From NCBI RefSeq assembly GCF_023273855.1, contig NZ_CP096884.1:496001-560000 (forward strand): a stretch of 64,000 nucleotides of DNA, written 5' to 3'. The notes under the pieces are model-generated. The model was not told where the DNA came from, made no database searches, and saw nothing but the letters and a program-made list of their open reading frames with translations. Below, in pieces: positions 60,189 through 64,000 of this stretch (position 1 is its first letter; each line of letters opens with the position of its first letter). The stretch is from Seonamhaeicola sp. ML3 (GTDB taxonomy: Bacteria; Bacteroidota; Bacteroidia; Flavobacteriales; Flavobacteriaceae). Made by a program: the position numbers and the translations under genes.

Positions 60189-60659
60189 ATGAAAAAAACC
60201 ATATTCCTTTTACTCCTAATACATGCCTCTTTGCTTCATAGTCAAGACACCAAAAAACTTGAACCAAAGCTGGAAAACATTGCTTGGATTTCTGGTAATT
60301 GGAGAGGTGAAGCCTTTGGAGGCGTTACAGAAGAAAACTGGAGCAAACCTTCCGGCGGTTCCATGATGGCTACTTTTAAGCTAATTAGTGATGGTAAAGT
60401 GGCTTTTTATGAAATCGAAATAATAAGAGAACTGGAAAACACCCTTGTGTTACAGCTAAAACACTTTAACAATGATTTAAAAGGATGGGAAACAAAAGAC
60501 GAAACTGTTGACTTCCCCTTAAAATACATCACCAAAGACAAAGTTGTTTTTGAGGGTATGAGTTTTGAAAAAGTAAGTGAAAATGAAATGAATGTTTATG
60601 TAGACATTCACCAAAAAGATGGTTCTGTTAGTACAACCAAATTTAATTATAAGAAATAA
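60189..60659 (+). CDS. Secreted DUF6265 protein
   Basis: From the ATG at 60189 the protein has 156 residues with a signal peptide (TIFLLLLIHASLLHSQ). The DUF6265 pattern is NIAWISGNWRGEAFGGVTEENW, PSGGSMMATFKL and YEIEIIRELENTLVLQLKHF. The domain is a small beta-barrel of unknown function found in many Bacteroidota. An open frame back to 60090 runs through the terminator and is not real coding. The M28 peptidase follows directly. Confidence 0.8.
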   Translation: MKKTIFLLLLIHASLLHSQDTKKLEPKLENIAWISGNWRGEAFGGVTEENWSKPSGGSMMATFKLISDGKVAFYEIEIIRELENTLVLQLKHFNNDLKGWETKDETVDFPLKYITKDKVVFEGMSFEKVSENEMNVYVDIHQKDGSVSTTKFNYKK

Positions 60660-61994
60660 ATGAAGTATTTTATAGTTTTTCTTCTTTTAACAATATCGCC
60701 TACAATCAAAAGCCAGAACAAGACTGTATTGTATGATATTATTGATGCCATATCGGCCAATAGAATTCAAAATGACATACAAACACTAGTTGATTTTGGA
60801 ACTAGAAACACCTTTAGCGATACCCTCTCTACAAGTCGTGGTATTGGAGCAGCACGCAGATGGATAAAAAAAGAATTTGAAACCATCTCTGCTGATTGTG
60901 ATAATTGCTTGGAGGTTTTTTTTCAAAAAGATTTTGTTACAAAAAAGGGTAACACCAGAGTTCCTCACGATACTTGGGTGGTCAATGTTGTTGCTATACA
61001 AAGAGGAACCAAATACCCAAACAGGTATGTTATTATGAGCGGTGATATAGATTCCAGAGCTAGTGATACCATGGACTTCACCACCGATGCTCCTGGTGCA
61101 AACGATAATGCTTCAGGAATGGCAGGTACTTTAGAAGCTGCTCGAGTTCTATCGCAATACAAATTTGATAGTAGTATTGTGTATGTGGGTTTATCGGGCG
61201 AAGAACAGGGCCTTTTTGGTGGTGCTGGACTGGCCAATTATGCTAAAAAGAATGACTGGGAGATTATTGGTGTATTAAATAATGACATGATTGGCAATAT
61301 TAAAGGAGTAGATGGTGTAATCGATAATCGTACTTTTCGAATTTTTTCAGAACCTGTCCCCCATACCGAGACTGAACGCCAAAGAAAATTAAGAAGGTAT
61401 TATGGCGGTGAAGTAGATGGGATTTCTCGCCAATTAGCGCGATATATCTACAAAACTACTAGAACCTATATGCCAGAAATGAACCCAATGATGGTGTATC
61501 GATTAGACCGTTTTGGCCGTGGCGGACATCACCGTCCGTTCAACGATTTAGGATTTGCTGGTGTTCGTATCATGGAGGCTCATGAAAATTATAACCAACA
61601 GCATCAGGATATAAGGGAAGAAAATGGTATTGCGTATGGAGACGTTATTGAACACGTTAACTTCGATTATGTGAAAAAACTAACTGCTGTAAATGCCATC
61701 AACCTTGCAAGCCTCGCCTGGGCACCTCCAGCTCCAAAAGAAGTCTCTATTGGAGGGGTTGTTGAAGCATCTGCTCGTTTTATATGGCAGAAAGTAGACC
61801 ATGCAAAAGGATATAAAATATATTGGAGAGATACTACTTCCCCAACATGGGACAATAGCCGTTATGTAGAAGGTCTTTTAGGTACTACACTAGATGGTAT
61901 TGTTATTGATAATTATTTCTTTGGTGTTGCAGCAGTTGGAGATAATGGCTTCGAGAGCCCAGTAGTTTTTCCTAATAAAATAATGATTCGATAA
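60660..61994 (+). CDS. Secreted M28 family metallopeptidase with an altered metal ligand
   Basis: The 444-residue protein has a signal peptide (IVFLLLTISPTIKSQ). M28 metal motifs: PGANDNASGMAG (bridging Asp), LSGEEQGLFGG (Glu pair), LNNDMIGN (Asp), and RGGHHRPFNDLGF (His). The first ligand, normally the His of GHxDS, is Asp here (MSGDIDSRASD). The C-terminal 90 residues (EASARFIWQKVDHAKGYKIY) resemble a fibronectin III domain. It should cut amino-terminal residues from peptides outside the cytoplasm. It starts immediately after the DUF6265 stop. Confidence 0.88.
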   Translation: MKYFIVFLLLTISPTIKSQNKTVLYDIIDAISANRIQNDIQTLVDFGTRNTFSDTLSTSRGIGAARRWIKKEFETISADCDNCLEVFFQKDFVTKKGNTRVPHDTWVVNVVAIQRGTKYPNRYVIMSGDIDSRASDTMDFTTDAPGANDNASGMAGTLEAARVLSQYKFDSSIVYVGLSGEEQGLFGGAGLANYAKKNDWEIIGVLNNDMIGNIKGVDGVIDNRTFRIFSEPVPHTETERQRKLRRYYGGEVDGISRQLARYIYKTTRTYMPEMNPMMVYRLDRFGRGGHHRPFNDLGFAGVRIMEAHENYNQQHQDIREENGIAYGDVIEHVNFDYVKKLTAVNAINLASLAWAPPAPKEVSIGGVVEASARFIWQKVDHAKGYKIYWRDTTSPTWDNSRYVEGLLGTTLDGIVIDNYFFGVAAVGDNGFESPVVFPNKIMIR

Positions 61995-61995
61995 T

Positions 61996-62799
61996 ATGTC
62001 AAGGAGCTTCTTATTCATTTTACTAACAGTTATGTTAAGTTGCTCTAAACCTCCTAATAATAAGGGCAACGTATCATTTTTTGAACTTAACGATACCACA
62101 AAAGTTATATACGAGAACAAGTTACCATGTCCTGTTTTCACTAAAATAACTAACTTAAAAAATGGTAAATCTAATTTTATTCAATCAAAACCTAACGAAA
62201 CTTCACTAATAATGCAGTTTAACACAAGTAAAAAGGACTCCTCGTTAATATTGGAAACCTATAAGTTTAGCCACTATTATGGTTACCATGAAAAGGGTAA
62301 ACAAGGTTACGATACACTTCACAACTATGCTTTACCTTTTCCAAAAGGAAAACGTTATAAAATTATTCAAGGTTATAATGGTAGCTTTACACATAATACA
62401 GATTTTTCAAGATACACTATAGACTTCAATTTAAAAATAGGAGATACTATTACGGCGTCACGTTCTGGTATTGTAATAAAAGTTATCGATACACATAACA
62501 AACAGGGCACTACTAAAAAATATAAGCCTTATGGTAATTTTATCATGATATATCACAACGATAATACATTTGCCCAGTATGTGCATTTAAAGCAACATGG
62601 AGCCTTGGTAAAGAAAGGAGATTCTATATCGATAAACCAACCCATTGGAATTTCAGGGTTTACAGGTTTAACCACCACACCACATTTACATTTCGGTGTT
62701 TTTAAACCTACAACCAACGGTTTTAAATCCATACCTATTATCTTGGATTCAATCTCAGGAAGAAAATACACAAAAAATAAAATCGCAGTAAATGATTAA
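61996..62799 (+). CDS. M23 (LytM-like) metallopeptidase lipoprotein
   Basis: The 267-residue protein has a lipoprotein signal (FILLTVMLSCSKPP, Cys16). The M23 domain runs from about residue 125. Zinc ligands are H133 or near (FTHNTDFSRY), D143 (YTIDFNLKIGD), H230 and H232 (TTTPHLHFGVF), with H197 (YVHLKQH) as catalytic base. M23 enzymes cleave peptidoglycan cross-bridges. It follows the M28 gene by one base and overlaps the M1 gene by eight, so the three peptidases are co-translated. Confidence 0.88.
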   Translation: MSRSFLFILLTVMLSCSKPPNNKGNVSFFELNDTTKVIYENKLPCPVFTKITNLKNGKSNFIQSKPNETSLIMQFNTSKKDSSLILETYKFSHYYGYHEKGKQGYDTLHNYALPFPKGKRYKIIQGYNGSFTHNTDFSRYTIDFNLKIGDTITASRSGIVIKVIDTHNKQGTTKKYKPYGNFIMIYHNDNTFAQYVHLKQHGALVKKGDSISINQPIGISGFTGLTTTPHLHFGVFKPTTNGFKSIPIILDSISGRKYTKNKIAVND

Positions 62800-64000
62800 T
62801 CACAAATTTATATTCATTGTTTTAATAGCTCTTATCACAATACAATCTAATTCTCAAAATATTTTGAAAGAAAAGACCAAATTTACAAGGCAAGATACTC
62901 TGAGAGGCAGCATAACACCAGAACGCGAATGGTGGGATTTAACCTATTACCATTTAGATATTAAAGTTGAACCAGATAAAAAGTTTATTTCTGGAAAAAA
63001 TACAATTCAGTATAAAGTATTGAAGACAGACTCGATTATGCAAATAGATTTACAACCGCCTATGGTTATATTAAAAGTGCTTCAAAACGGTGAAGAACTC
63101 GCGGTGAATCACGATGGAAACGCTCATTTTATCCACTTAAAAAAGAAACAAATTGTTGATGAAATTGAACATATTGAAGTCTACTATGAAGGGCTCCCTA
63201 AAGAAGCCGTTAGAGCGCCTTGGGATGGCGGGATTTCTTGGAAAAAAGATAACAATGGGAATCATTTTATTGCATCATCTTGTCAAGGTTTGGGCGCAAG
63301 TGTTTGGTGGCCCTGTAAAGACCATATGTACGACGAAGTAGATGGTATGAAAATTAGCGTAAATGTACCAGATGATTTAATTAATGTTTCTAATGGAAGA
63401 TTACGACTTGTAGAGCGTATTGGCAATACAAAAACATACCATTGGGTTGTAAAAAACCCCATCAACAATTATGGTGTAAATATCAATATCGGCGATTATG
63501 TAAACTTCTCTGAGGTTTATGATGGAATGGCCGGGAACCTTAATATGGATTATTATGTATTGAGTTATAACCTAGAAAAGGCCAAAGAACAATTTAAGCA
63601 GGTTCCAAAAATGATGGAAGCTTTTGAGCATTGGTTTGGACAATATCCGTTTTATGCCGATAGCTTCAAGTTAGTTGAAGCACCTTACCTAGGTATGGAA
63701 CATCAAAGCTCGGTTACTTATGGCAATGAGTTCAAAAACGGATATTTAGGTAGAGATTTGTCGGGAACTGGATGGGGCTTAAAATTCGATTTTATTCTAG
63801 TACATGAATCTGGGCATGAGTGGTTTGCTAACAATATTACCAACAAGGATGTCGCCGATATGTGGATTCATGAAGGTTTTACGGCCTATTCCGAAAATCT
63901 GTACTTAGACTATCATTTTGGGAAAGAGGCTTCAGCAGACTATGTTATTGGAACTCGTAAACTTATCGCAAACAAAAACCCAGTTATTGGGACTTATAAC
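62792..64000 (+). CDS. M1 family metallopeptidase, 3' end outside window
   Basis: The frame is open from the ATG at 62792 to the window end, giving 403 residues. A signal peptide (FIFIVLIALITIQSNSQN) leads to the M1 N-terminal beta domain. The exopeptidase motif is YLGMEHQSSVTYGN (a variant of GxMEN). The zinc site is HESGHEWF (H338, H342) with the third ligand 18 residues on in HEGFTAYSE (E361). It should be an exported aminopeptidase. ATG overlaps the M23 stop by eight bases. Confidence 0.93.
   Translation, partial: MINHKFIFIVLIALITIQSNSQNILKEKTKFTRQDTLRGSITPEREWWDLTYYHLDIKVEPDKKFISGKNTIQYKVLKTDSIMQIDLQPPMVILKVLQNGEELAVNHDGNAHFIHLKKKQIVDEIEHIEVYYEGLPKEAVRAPWDGGISWKKDNNGNHFIASSCQGLGASVWWPCKDHMYDEVDGMKISVNVPDDLINVSNGRLRLVERIGNTKTYHWVVKNPINNYGVNINIGDYVNFSEVYDGMAGNLNMDYYVLSYNLEKAKEQFKQVPKMMEAFEHWFGQYPFYADSFKLVEAPYLGMEHQSSVTYGNEFKNGYLGRDLSGTGWGLKFDFILVHESGHEWFANNITNKDVADMWIHEGFTAYSENLYLDYHFGKEASADYVIGTRKLIANKNPVIGTYN

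Overview
The window looks like a piece of a marine or aquatic Flavobacteriaceae chromosome (Bacteroidota). The DNA is AT-rich. Start codons rarely have Shine-Dalgarno sequences. Several promoters fit the Bacteroidota pattern TTG-N17-23-TAnnTTTG. The gene content is typical of the group: short-signal lipoproteins, a TonB-dependent receptor, DUF5777, YHYH, SCO and GlmU-like proteins, type B L31, and a CarB without its allosteric domain. I cannot name the genus. I saw no rRNA, tRNA, CRISPR array, transposase or prophage.

Layout. 1-8.2 kb: end of an S41 protease gene, then a vitamin B12 uptake locus with two DUF71 PP-loop proteins, a cobalamin riboswitch, btuB, a PAS protein and a divergent btuFCD set. 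8.2-14 kb: rmuC; a SatD/DUF3307 pair behind three evenly spaced palindromes; a thioesterase; an OB-fold protein; and a DUF5777/cytochrome c/YceI cluster. 14-32 kb: mostly housekeeping (carB, rpmH, lytic transglycosylase, mtaB, peptide-binding lipoprotein, GlmU-like transferase, rpmE type B, glycosyltransferase, phosphohexomutase, MsbA-like exporter). 32-37 kb: an ECF sigma/putative anti-sigma/CpxP-like triad and a minus-strand YHYH/MORN/SCO/BNR lipoprotein cluster. 37-46.5 kb: RsmB-like methyltransferase, fructosamine kinase-like protein, DUF2975/XRE pair, retropepsin-like lipoprotein, a cassette-like orphan gene and purL. 46.5-47.5 kb: gene-poor, packed with palindromic repeats, one of which encloses a GIY-YIG gene. 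47.5-52 kb: a fermentation operon (pflB, pflA, OFA transporter) with a probable CRP/FNR site. 52-60 kb: fadD and a MarR-fronted beta-oxidation operon in the order of Bacillus fadNAE. 60-64 kb: secreted DUF6265 protein and three metallopeptidases (M28, M23, M1), the last cut by the window end.

The most interesting structure is a repeat family. Units begin TGTCATTC and form hairpins with covarying arms. They often come as two inverted hairpins bounded by TGTCA and TGACA. Copies lie between genes, in a terminator loop, in frame inside purL (a related unit), and on both sides of a GIY-YIG nuclease gene whose last codons and stop are the repeat itself. This resembles the REP/RAYT arrangement but with a different nuclease. 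Second is the SatD/DUF3307 pair: three 18-bp palindromes at exactly 28-bp steps cover its promoter, and SatD combines a cyclase-like N-terminus with a C-terminal HTH.
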